This document shows positions 33,742 to 41,299 of a stretch of DNA of 64,000 nt, in pieces. Both the position numbers and the translations under genes were made by a program. A model generated the notes under the pieces. It was not told the DNA's origin. It ran no database searches and saw only the letters and a program-made list of their open reading frames with translations. This DNA comes from Mycolicibacter sinensis (GTDB lineage: Bacteria; Actinomycetota; Actinomycetes; Mycobacteriales; Mycobacteriaceae), in contig NZ_LZJK01000153.1 in assembly GCF_001667945.1 (NCBI RefSeq), positions 18,741-82,740 on the forward strand, written 5' to 3'. Position 1 is the first letter of the stretch. Each line of letters starts with the position of its first letter.

Positions 33742-34923
33742 ATGTCTTTCGATTTCGGAGCCCTCCCCCCGGAGACCGTGTCCGCCTGGATGTACAGCGG
33801 GGCCCGGTCCGGGCCGCTGATGTCGGCCGCCTCGGCGTGGAGCAGCCTGGCCGCCGAGCTGGAGGCTTCGGCAGCGTCCGCCCAGGCGGTGATCTCAGAG
33901 TTGACCGGCGAACTGTGGACGGGGCCGGCTGCGGCGGCGATGACCGCCGCCGTAGCCCCCTATCTGACCTGGCTGAACACCACCTCCGCTGCCGCCCACC
34001 ATGCCAGTTCGCAGGCGATGGCCTCGGCGGCCGCCTTCGAGGTCGCCCACGCGGCGACGGTGCCCCCGCCCGTGATCGTCGCTAACCGGGCACAGCTGGC
34101 GGCACTGGTCGCATCGAATCTGCTCGGGCAGAACACCCCGGCGATCCTGGCCACCGAGGCCCACTACCTGGAGATGTGGGCGCAGGACACCCTGGCCATG
34201 TTCGGCTACAGCACCGCGTCGGCCAGCGCAGCAGAGTTGTCGCCGATCTCTCCGGCGCCGCAGCCCACCAACCCGGCCGGATCGGCGGTCGCCGGCGCCA
34301 CTGCAGCCGGGGGCCTCCAGCAGGAACTGGCCCACGCCCTGACGACCCTGCAGGGGGCGTTGCAGACGGTCAGCTCACCGCTGGCCTCGTCGACGTCGAC
34401 GGCCATGCCCCTCGGCAACGCCGTCGACCTCTTCCTGGGCACCCCCTTGTTCTCGAACGCCATCAACGGAGGCGTGAACACCGCGGCATGGTTTGTGTGT
34501 ACCGCAATCCCGACTGCGGTGTCGCTGGGCCACACCTTGGCCTTGGCCGGGCCGGCCAGCCTGGTATCCGACGTGACCGGCGCCGAAGGTCTCGCGGCCG
34601 GCTTGGGCCCGGCGGTCCTGGCCGGCATGGCGCAACCGGCGGGGGTGATGGCGTCCGGCGCGGCGCCGGTGGTGGCCGGACTGGGCCAGGCCGCCACCGT
34701 CGGCGAGGTGTCGGTGCCAGCCTCGTGGTCGGCGACGGCGAGCACTGAAGTCGCGGCATCGACCGGCTCGGGCTGGACCGCTGCCGCCGAGGAGGCAGCG
34801 CCGATGCACGCCGTACCGGCCGGGATCGGATCAGCGGCCTGCGCCGGACGCTCCGGGTTCGGTTCGGGTCTGCCCCGCTACGGCGTCAAGCCGACCGTGA
34901 TGCCCAAGCAGGTGTTCGTCTGA
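33742..34923 (+). CDS. PPE-family protein, SVP subgroup
   Basis: A 393-residue protein. Residues 1-175 form the PPE domain (MSFDFGALPPETVSAWMYSGARSGPLMSAA) with the WxG motif in ELWTGPAAAAMTAAVAPYL. The subgroup motif SVPASW is in the C-terminal part, and the protein ends RYGVKPTVMPKQVFV, typical of PPE-SVP. It should form a heterodimer with the PE protein just upstream and be secreted by an ESX system. Start ATG 33742. The pair lies between ffh and glnD, where M. tuberculosis has Rv2917. Confidence 0.92.
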   Translation: MSFDFGALPPETVSAWMYSGARSGPLMSAASAWSSLAAELEASAASAQAVISELTGELWTGPAAAAMTAAVAPYLTWLNTTSAAAHHASSQAMASAAAFEVAHAATVPPPVIVANRAQLAALVASNLLGQNTPAILATEAHYLEMWAQDTLAMFGYSTASASAAELSPISPAPQPTNPAGSAVAGATAAGGLQQELAHALTTLQGALQTVSSPLASSTSTAMPLGNAVDLFLGTPLFSNAINGGVNTAAWFVCTAIPTAVSLGHTLALAGPASLVSDVTGAEGLAAGLGPAVLAGMAQPAGVMASGAAPVVAGLGQAATVGEVSVPASWSATASTEVAASTGSGWTAAAEEAAPMHAVPAGIGSAACAGRSGFGSGLPRYGVKPTVMPKQVFV

Positions 34924-35263
34924 CAGCGGCCGGAGCGACCCCGTGGTCTCGGTTCACCGCGGGGACCTCGCCCTCCATCTGGGGCTCAGGTATGGGGGCC
35001 GACGGACGTCGATACTTCGGACAGGTTCGGTGGCGGATGCAGCCGCAGTTGAGGCCGATGATGCACGCTTGAGGACCGGGAGAACCTGCGCTCGGCGCCG
35101 CTACCGCCCGACTCGGCGGTGAAGTCGCCGCCGAGGTGCCGAACGCGCCGACACCGCTGAACCCGACGGCCAAGACCGCGCCGGCTACGGCCAGCCCGGC
35201 ACGCGTCATCCTGCTGCCGTCGCGCATCGTCGCGATGTTTCGCCCGTGTTTCACCGTGCTCAC
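34886..35263 (-). CDS. Small Cys-containing putative secreted protein
   Basis: A 125-residue frame on the minus strand, GTG start 35263 (an ATG at 35227 is an alternative). After a basic start (MRDGSRMTRAG) comes a hydrophobic stretch AGLAVAGAVLAVGFSGVGAFG that fits a signal peptide. The mature part holds the compact motif QACIIGLNCGCIRHRTCPKY with four cysteines and then a Pro-rich tail. The last 13 codons overlap the 3' end of the PPE gene on the other strand. I do not recognise a named family, and the gene could be spurious. Confidence 0.5.
   Translation of the reverse strand: MSTVKHGRNIATMRDGSRMTRAGLAVAGAVLAVGFSGVGAFGTSAATSPPSRAVAAPSAGSPGPQACIIGLNCGCIRHRTCPKYRRPSAPIPEPQMEGEVPAVNRDHGVAPAAVRRTPAWASRSA
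34939..34964 (+). terminator. Candidate terminator after the PPE gene
   Basis: CCCCGTGGT and ACCGCGGGG form a nine-pair stem (one G-U pair) with an eight-base loop, 15 bases after the PPE stop. No T-run follows, which is common in mycobacteria. It lies inside the minus-strand small-protein frame, so it may simply be coding sequence. Confidence 0.35.
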
Positions 35264-35544
35264 ACGCTACGGGTCATTCCTGGCAAGTTCCTGACTCCCA
35301 GCGGCTCACTCACCCAGTGCCTTGCGCGGTCCCAGCATCTAATTTCGCGAGAACGTAAACTACCGAATCGTTATTGGATTAATTCGTGGGCATCTCTCGC
35401 GCGCGATACAGAAAACTGGCAAGCGGCTTTGCTTCATGCGCGGGCGACAATTGATCGGTACCCCCGCAATATCGATGAACTCCACGTCCGCTCGGCATCA
35501 GAAAACGGCGGGCCGCGGCCTGAACAATGGCGAAAAGTAGAGCT
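35264..35544. other. A/T-richer intergenic region between the small exported gene and glnD
   Basis: 281 bases with no supported gene. The centre (about 35335-35470) is A/T-richer than the flanks, and CGCGAGA / TCTCGCG inverted arms occur near 35346 and 35395. It mirrors the A/T-rich stretch upstream of the PE gene, on the other side of the PE/PPE block. No transposase remnant or tRNA is visible. Confidence 0.4.
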
Positions 35545-37947
35545 TCAGACCAACGCGCTGAGCAGATGCTTCTCGATCACCGTTCGATCCATCGGCGCCG
35601 GCGGGACGACACAGAACACGTCGTCTGCCGTCGATCCCCTGGTGGTGACCTTCGCCCACACGACGTCGGCGCCGGCCCGTTCCAGCGCCGCGGCAAGCCG
35701 TGCCAGGAGGCCGGGGCGGTCCGCGGCGCGGACTTCGACGATCAGCCGGCCGGGCGTGCTGTCGAACCACAAGATGCGAGGCGGGGCCGCCGGGCCGCTC
35801 GCCGGGACGCCGGCGGGAACCTCACCGCAGGTGATCCGGTGCGATTCGTCCCGACGTCGCTGCAACCTGGCCTGGACGTCGATACCGCCTGAGAGCGCAA
35901 GACGGAGCTGCTCGCCAACTAGCTGGGCGACCGGCGGGGCGCCGAAATGCGGAGACACCACGAACTCGGTGATCGCCGACCCGTCCCGAATGTTGACCGT
36001 CGCCGCGTGCACCCGCAACGAATTCATCGCCAACACCGCCGCAGCCTTCGACAGCAGACCGCGCTGGGCGGGGGCGATCATGACCGCGCGGTAGGTGCGT
36101 CCACCGGGGTCGCGGCGCAGATCCACGTGTACATCACCCGCCTTCGCCAGCACGACGTACTCGGTGTCGATCGGGTCGCCCTGCGGCAGCGGCTCACCGG
36201 CCATCACGAGGCGGCAGCGTCGAACCAGGTCGGTGACCAAAGTTGCCTTCCAGCCGCTCCATGCCTCCGGGCCGGTGGCCAGCGCGTCGACCACGGTCAA
36301 CGCGTGCAATACCTCGAGCGTCACTACGTCTCCGCCCAGTGCCGCCGCAACACAGGCGATGACGTTCGGATCATTCAGATCGTGCCGGGTGACGACCTTC
36401 GGCAGCAGCAGGTGATGTGTCACCAAAGTGGCGAGCATCGTGACGTCACAGGGCCACAAGCCCAGCCGAGTACCGATCCGGGCCACCAGCTCGGCACCGA
36501 TCAGGCTGTGATCGCCGCTGCGGCCCTTGCCGATGTCGTGCAGCAGAGCCGCAAGGACCAGCAGATCCGGACGTGCCACCTGGGTTGTGAACGCCGCAGC
36601 CCGAGAAGCGGTTTCGATGAGATGACGGTCGACGGTCCAGATGTGGACAGGGTCGCGGGGCGGCAGGTCGCGGATCATCGCCCATTCCGGGAACAGCCGG
36701 CCCCACAGCCCACTGCGATCCAGCGCCTCGATGGTCGTCACCGTCGCCGGGCCGGCGCCCAGTAGTACCAAAAGGTCGTCGACGGCCTCCCGAGGCCACG
36801 GCACCGGCAGGTCGGGCGCATCGCTAGCCAGCCGGCTCAACGTGGCTGGCGCGATGGGCAATCCGGTGCGGGCCGAGGCGGCCGCCACCCGCAACAGCAG
36901 ACCGGGATCGCGCTCAGGCCGGGCGTCGCGGGCCAGTACCACCTCTCCGGCGAATGCGACCACGCCGTCATCCAGTGGTCTCCGCAGCCGCGGCCGCACC
37001 GCTGAGATTCCGCGTCTCGGCAGAGCGTTGGCAGCGATTCGCAGGCCCATGTCAACGCGGTAAGTGATGGTGCGCGCCGCATCGGACAGGCTGCGCGCCA
37101 GGTCGTACCGGTCGCCGATGCGCAGTGCAGCACCGATCTCGTCGGCGTACTGGGCCATCAGCAGGTCGTGTCCGCGCCCGGAGACTCGATGCAATTCGGT
37201 ACGGACATCCAGCAGCCGGAGGTATGACGCGTCGACCAAACCTCCTCGGGCCTCCAAGCGGCAGACCGTCGCACGGTCCGCAAGGTGCGCGATTGCCAGC
37301 GCGTCAAGCAACTGCACGTCGCGCAACCCTCCGCGTCCGCATTTCAGGTCGGGCTCGATGCGATGCGCTACTTCGCCGCTACGCCGCCACCGTGCGTGCG
37401 TCGTTTCGATGAGTTCGCTGTAACGGGAGCGGATTCCGTACCGCCACCGGTGGCGCACCTCGTGGATCAGCTGCGTCGAGAGCCGTTCATCACCGGCGAT
37501 ATGGCGCGCGTCCAGCATGCCCAGGTCGGCGAACAGATCGGCACCGGCGACCTCGATCGCCTCGGCCACGGTGCGCACACTGTGGTCGAGGCGAACTCCG
37601 GCATCCCACAGCGGATACCACAACAGCGCGGCAACCTCTGCGACGGCGTCGGCGGATTTGCCGTCGTGCAGCAGCAGCAGGTCCAGGTCTGAGTGGGGAA
37701 GCAACTCGCACCGGCCCAGCGAACCGGTCGCGACGATCGCGAATCCGCTGTCCGCCGCGATGCCGATCTCCGTCGCCTTCGCGGTCAACCAGCGCTCGTG
37801 CAGCCGTCGCCACTCATCACGCAGCGCGACGGAGTCCAGCCGGCCCGCGGACTCCGAGCGAAGCGCTGCCCGTGCCCGCGCCAAATCCATGGTGGTGCGG
37901 GAAGATCGCACCGACCGTGTGGCGGGGTTCCCTTCGCGTTGCGTCAT
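35545..37947 (-). CDS. glnD: Bifunctional PII uridylyl/adenylyl-transferase and removing enzyme GlnD
   Basis: An 800-residue sensor that modifies the PII protein. The nucleotidyltransferase domain carries GSLGRCELLPHSDLDLLLLHD. An HD phosphohydrolase domain follows with LLHDIGKGRSGDHSLIGAEL. Two ACT domains at the C-terminus (YRAVMIAPAQRGLLSKAAAVLA and LIVEVRAADRPGLLARLAAALE) sense glutamine. In actinobacteria the modification of GlnK/GlnB is adenylylation rather than uridylylation. Start ATG 37947. It follows glnB after 32 bases in the amt-glnB-glnD operon. Confidence 0.95.
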   Translation of the reverse strand: MTQREGNPATRSVRSSRTTMDLARARAALRSESAGRLDSVALRDEWRRLHERWLTAKATEIGIAADSGFAIVATGSLGRCELLPHSDLDLLLLHDGKSADAVAEVAALLWYPLWDAGVRLDHSVRTVAEAIEVAGADLFADLGMLDARHIAGDERLSTQLIHEVRHRWRYGIRSRYSELIETTHARWRRSGEVAHRIEPDLKCGRGGLRDVQLLDALAIAHLADRATVCRLEARGGLVDASYLRLLDVRTELHRVSGRGHDLLMAQYADEIGAALRIGDRYDLARSLSDAARTITYRVDMGLRIAANALPRRGISAVRPRLRRPLDDGVVAFAGEVVLARDARPERDPGLLLRVAAASARTGLPIAPATLSRLASDAPDLPVPWPREAVDDLLVLLGAGPATVTTIEALDRSGLWGRLFPEWAMIRDLPPRDPVHIWTVDRHLIETASRAAAFTTQVARPDLLVLAALLHDIGKGRSGDHSLIGAELVARIGTRLGLWPCDVTMLATLVTHHLLLPKVVTRHDLNDPNVIACVAAALGGDVVTLEVLHALTVVDALATGPEAWSGWKATLVTDLVRRCRLVMAGEPLPQGDPIDTEYVVLAKAGDVHVDLRRDPGGRTYRAVMIAPAQRGLLSKAAAVLAMNSLRVHAATVNIRDGSAITEFVVSPHFGAPPVAQLVGEQLRLALSGGIDVQARLQRRRDESHRITCGEVPAGVPASGPAAPPRILWFDSTPGRLIVEVRAADRPGLLARLAAALERAGADVVWAKVTTRGSTADDVFCVVPPAPMDRTVIEKHLLSALV

Positions 37948-37979
37948 CGCGGCCCACCGAGGTCAACTCGGATCGGATC

Positions 37980-38318
37980 TCATACGGCATCTGCTCCGCG
38001 CTCACCGGTACGCACCCGCATCACCGTCTCCACCGGGCTCACCCACACCTTGCCGTCGCCGATCTTTCCGGTGCGCGCCGCCCGCGCGATGATGTCCAGA
38101 ATCTGCTCTACCGCAACGTCGTCGACCAGTACCTCGACCCGCAACTTCGGGACGAAGTCAACCGAATACTCCGCCCCTCGGTAGACCTCGGTGTGGCCCT
38201 TCTGCCGCCCGTAACCCCGAACCTCACTGACGGTCATACCCTGCAGGCCCGCCTGTTCCAGGCCGGTCCTGATGTCCTCCAGCGTGAACGGCTTCACGAT
38301 CGCGGTGATCAGCTTCAT
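37980..38318 (-). CDS. glnB: PII nitrogen regulatory protein
   Basis: A 112-residue PII trimer subunit that reports carbon/nitrogen status and gates the ammonium channel. MKLITAIVKPFTLEDIRTGL is the family start. The T-loop carries Y51 in EVYRGAEYSVDF, the residue adenylylated by GlnD in actinobacteria. The ATP/2-oxoglutarate region RTGKIGDGKVWVSPVETVMRVRTGE is intact. Start ATG 38318 has AGAGAGAAGAGAG upstream and lies inside the 3' end of amt, in another frame. As a partner of AmtB it is of the GlnK type. Confidence 0.95.
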   Translation of the reverse strand: MKLITAIVKPFTLEDIRTGLEQAGLQGMTVSEVRGYGRQKGHTEVYRGAEYSVDFVPKLRVEVLVDDVAVEQILDIIARAARTGKIGDGKVWVSPVETVMRVRTGERGADAV

Positions 38319-39678
38319 ACTCTCTTCTCTCTTCGGCGGAGTAGGCGGGGGCCGGGCTGCCGTCGACCGCGAAGTCGTAGCCGCTTTCGGCATGTAGCGC
38401 TTCGTCGATGCCCGAGGCCTCGGCTTCTGCGTCCAGACGCAGTCCGATGGTGTACTTGACGATCCATGCCACGGCAGCTGTGCCCACCGCCGAATAGGCC
38501 GCAACGCTGAGCGCGCCGATGATCTGGCGCCACAACTGCTGTGTACCGCCTCCGTAGAGCAAGCCGGGCGATACGCCGGCACCGCCTGCGATCGCGGCGG
38601 TCGCAGGTGCCGCCAGGAAACCCACCAGCACGGTGCCGACCAGCCCGCCGACCAGGTGCACCCCCACGACATCAAGGGAATCGTCCAGGCCGAAACGGTA
38701 TTTCAACCCCACCGCCAAAGCGCAGGCGACACCGGCGACGACACCGATCACCAGCGCGCCGACGACGTTCACCGAGGCGCATGACGGGGTGATGGCAACC
38801 AGACCGGCGACTATTCCCGATGCCGCACCCAGTGACGTGGCATGCCCGTCTCGAATTCGCTCGGCCAACAGCCAACCGAGCATTGCCGCGGCGGCCGCAA
38901 CCGTGGTGGTGATGAAGGTCGACCCCGCGACACCGTTGGCGCTGACCGCCGAGCCCGCGTTGAACCCATACCAGCCGAACCACAGCATGGCGGCTCCGAG
39001 CATCACCAACGGGAGATTGTGCGGACGCATCGCCGCGGGCCAGCCGCGGCGCCGGCCCAGGATGACGGCAAGCACCAGCGCTGCGGTGCCCGCGTTGATA
39101 TGCACCGCGGTGCCGCCGGCGAAGTCGATCGCGTGCAGCTTGTTGGCGATCCAGCCGCCGTGGGCTGCCGCCGCTCCGTCGAACGCGAACACCCAGTGCG
39201 CGACAGGGAAATAGACGACGCTCACCCACAGAGCGGCGAACAGCAGCCAGCTTCCGAACTTCAACCGATCGGCAACCGCTCCCGAGATCAAGGCCACCGT
39301 GATGATCGCGAACATCAACTGGAAGGCGACGAAGACGTTCTGCGGCACCGTACCGACGACCGGAATCTCAACCGCCGAGCCGGTGCCGCCCGAACCCACG
39401 GGCACGGCATTGACACCGATCAGGCCCTTCAGGCCCCAGTAGTCGGTGGGGCGGCCCAGCACATTGCCCACGTCGTCGCCGAAGGCCAGCGAGTACCCGT
39501 AGAGCACCCACAACACGGTCACCACCGCCATCGCGCTGACGCTCATCATGATCATGTTCAGCACGCTTTTGGCGCGCACCATCCCGCCGTAGAAGAACGC
39601 CAGGCCCGGTGTCATCAGCAGTACCAGCGCGGCGCTGATCAGCATCCAGGCGGAATCGCCGGTGTCCGGCACCCCCAT
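38224..39678 (-). CDS. amt: Ammonium transporter Amt
   Basis: A 484-residue channel with eleven expected membrane helices and its N-terminus outside. Start ATG 39678 (MGVPDTGDSAWMLISAALVLL); the frame is open upstream but not coding-like. The phenylalanine gate region QNVFVAFQLMFAIITVALISGAVADR, and the twin histidines in GGTAVHINAGTAAL and DVVGVHLVGGLVGT, are intact. The C-terminal tail runs to TGA 38224, overlapping the first 95 bases of glnB in a different frame; its last residues (REAVHAGGHQDRPGTGGPAG) are unlike usual Amt tails. Confidence 0.93.
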   Translation of the reverse strand: MGVPDTGDSAWMLISAALVLLMTPGLAFFYGGMVRAKSVLNMIMMSVSAMAVVTVLWVLYGYSLAFGDDVGNVLGRPTDYWGLKGLIGVNAVPVGSGGTGSAVEIPVVGTVPQNVFVAFQLMFAIITVALISGAVADRLKFGSWLLFAALWVSVVYFPVAHWVFAFDGAAAAHGGWIANKLHAIDFAGGTAVHINAGTAALVLAVILGRRRGWPAAMRPHNLPLVMLGAAMLWFGWYGFNAGSAVSANGVAGSTFITTTVAAAAAMLGWLLAERIRDGHATSLGAASGIVAGLVAITPSCASVNVVGALVIGVVAGVACALAVGLKYRFGLDDSLDVVGVHLVGGLVGTVLVGFLAAPATAAIAGGAGVSPGLLYGGGTQQLWRQIIGALSVAAYSAVGTAAVAWIVKYTIGLRLDAEAEASGIDEALHAESGYDFAVDGSPAPAYSAEERREYEADHRDREAVHAGGHQDRPGTGGPAGYDRQ

Positions 39679-39856
39679 AATCGGAAAACGATCCAAGAGT
39701 CCAGACCTCCTCGCCGACCAGCTGCCCGGTACGTAGACCAAGTTGGTCAAACAATGCGGAGTTGTTGTTTCGCCTGCAGCGCTGCGCTGTTGCGGGCATG
39801 TCACAACCTGCTCACACAGCAGGGCCGTATGCGGGCCGCGACAGCAGGGATGTTCG

Positions 39857-41266
39857 CTACAGCTGGCGCAACGCGAGGCGAGCGGCGTTGGCGCCGCACA
39901 TGCCGTGCGCGCCCGGCCCCGGTGGGGTTGCCGCCGAGCAGATATACACGCCGGGGATGCCCGTACTGTAGGGCGACAGCGTCACGCGCGGGCCAAAGGT
40001 CAACTGGCGGAGGTCTTTTGCCCCGGTCATGATGTCACCGCCCACGAAATTGGGGTTGTAGCGCGACATTTCGGTGGTGCTGCGCACGGTGTGGCCGATG
40101 ACGCGGTCGCGGAAACCCGGGGCGAACCGCTCGATCTGGGCGATGATCGCCGCGGTGGCATCCCCGGTGTAGCCGTTGGGCACGTGGGCGTAGGTCCACA
40201 CCGGGTGCACGTTGCCGACGGAGCGTTGCGGGTCGGCCAGATACTGCTGACCCACCAGGACGAAGGGCCGCTCGGGCATGCGTCCGGCGTGGATGTCGCG
40301 TTCGGTGGCAGCCAGCTCGCGGTGCGGGCCGGCCAGGTGCACGGTGCCGGCCAGCCGGGCGTCGGGGTTGGTCCACGGCACACCCTCCTCGACGGCGAAG
40401 TCGACTTTGAAGGCCCCCGGCCCGCGCCGGAACCGCCGATAGGCCGCGGACACCCGCGGCGGCAGCCGGTCACCGAGGATCCCGGCCACAGCCTCAGGAG
40501 CCAGGTCGAACAGCGTCACGTCGGCGGGCGGCAGTTCCGCCGCAGAGGTCACCGGCACCCCGGTCTCGATGGTGCCGCCCAGCTCGGTCAGCGCGGCGGC
40601 CATGGCGTTGGCGATCGCCTGTGATCCCCCGGCGGCCACCGCCCAGCCGTGCCGGTGGCCGGCCGTGAGGATGCCCAGCCCGATCGCCGAGGTCATCGGG
40701 TAATGCAGTGGCCGAAACGCGTGCGCGGCAACGCCGGCGAACAAGGCCTGGGCTTGCGGGGTGCGAAACCAGCGAGCCAACGCCGCGGCGGGCAGCATCG
40801 TGGGCGCGCCGAACCGGGCCAGGGTCAGTGGATGGTGCGGCAGTCGCAGCAAGGGGCCCATGATGTCGGTGCTGAGCGCATCGAACCGGGCGACCGGGCG
40901 GTCGAAGAGTCGGCGCCAGCGGCCGCCGTCGCGGCCCAGGCCCGCGGCGGTCTGCTCGACCGAGCGGTACAGCACCCCGGCGCTGCCGTCGTCGAGCGGA
41001 TGGGCGCAATCGATTTGCGGCCAGCGCCACCGCAAGCCGTAGCGGTCCACGTCGAGGCTGGACAGGAACGGGGAGCCGACGGCCATCGGGTGGATCGCTG
41101 AGCAGTCGTCGTGCAGCAGGCCCGGCAGGATGGCTTCGCTGCTGCGGGTGCCACCACCGACCTCGTCGGCGGCCTCGAGCACAGTGACCTGCACGCCGTG
41201 CTGGGCAAGGGTCACGGCGGCGGCGAGCCCATTGGGCCCGCCGCCCACCACAATCGCTGTGCTCAC
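39857..41266 (-). CDS. FAD-dependent oxidoreductase, phytoene-desaturase/PYROXD2-like
   Basis: A 469-residue flavoprotein. The dinucleotide motif is STAIVVGGGPNGLAAAVTLAQHGVQVTVLEAADEVGGGTRS near the N-terminus. The C-terminal FAD-contact region is SPYSTGIPGVYICSAATPPGPGAHGMCGANAARLAL. The closest families are CrtI-type desaturases and PYROXD2 oxidoreductases; no carotenoid genes surround it, so the substrate is open. Start GTG 41266 is preferred as it begins just before the Rossmann motif; eight more codons are open upstream. Located in the accessory segment after amt. Confidence 0.82.
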   Translation of the reverse strand: MSTAIVVGGGPNGLAAAVTLAQHGVQVTVLEAADEVGGGTRSSEAILPGLLHDDCSAIHPMAVGSPFLSSLDVDRYGLRWRWPQIDCAHPLDDGSAGVLYRSVEQTAAGLGRDGGRWRRLFDRPVARFDALSTDIMGPLLRLPHHPLTLARFGAPTMLPAAALARWFRTPQAQALFAGVAAHAFRPLHYPMTSAIGLGILTAGHRHGWAVAAGGSQAIANAMAAALTELGGTIETGVPVTSAAELPPADVTLFDLAPEAVAGILGDRLPPRVSAAYRRFRRGPGAFKVDFAVEEGVPWTNPDARLAGTVHLAGPHRELAATERDIHAGRMPERPFVLVGQQYLADPQRSVGNVHPVWTYAHVPNGYTGDATAAIIAQIERFAPGFRDRVIGHTVRSTTEMSRYNPNFVGGDIMTGAKDLRQLTFGPRVTLSPYSTGIPGVYICSAATPPGPGAHGMCGANAARLALRQL

Positions 41267-41299
41267 GCCGACACCTCCGGCCGGCAGCACCCGGCGGCG

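Noticed and set aside
39679..39856. GlnR box upstream of amt
   Set aside because: GAAAC occurs on the minus strand, but no properly spaced GTnAC partner was found, so the site is not supported.
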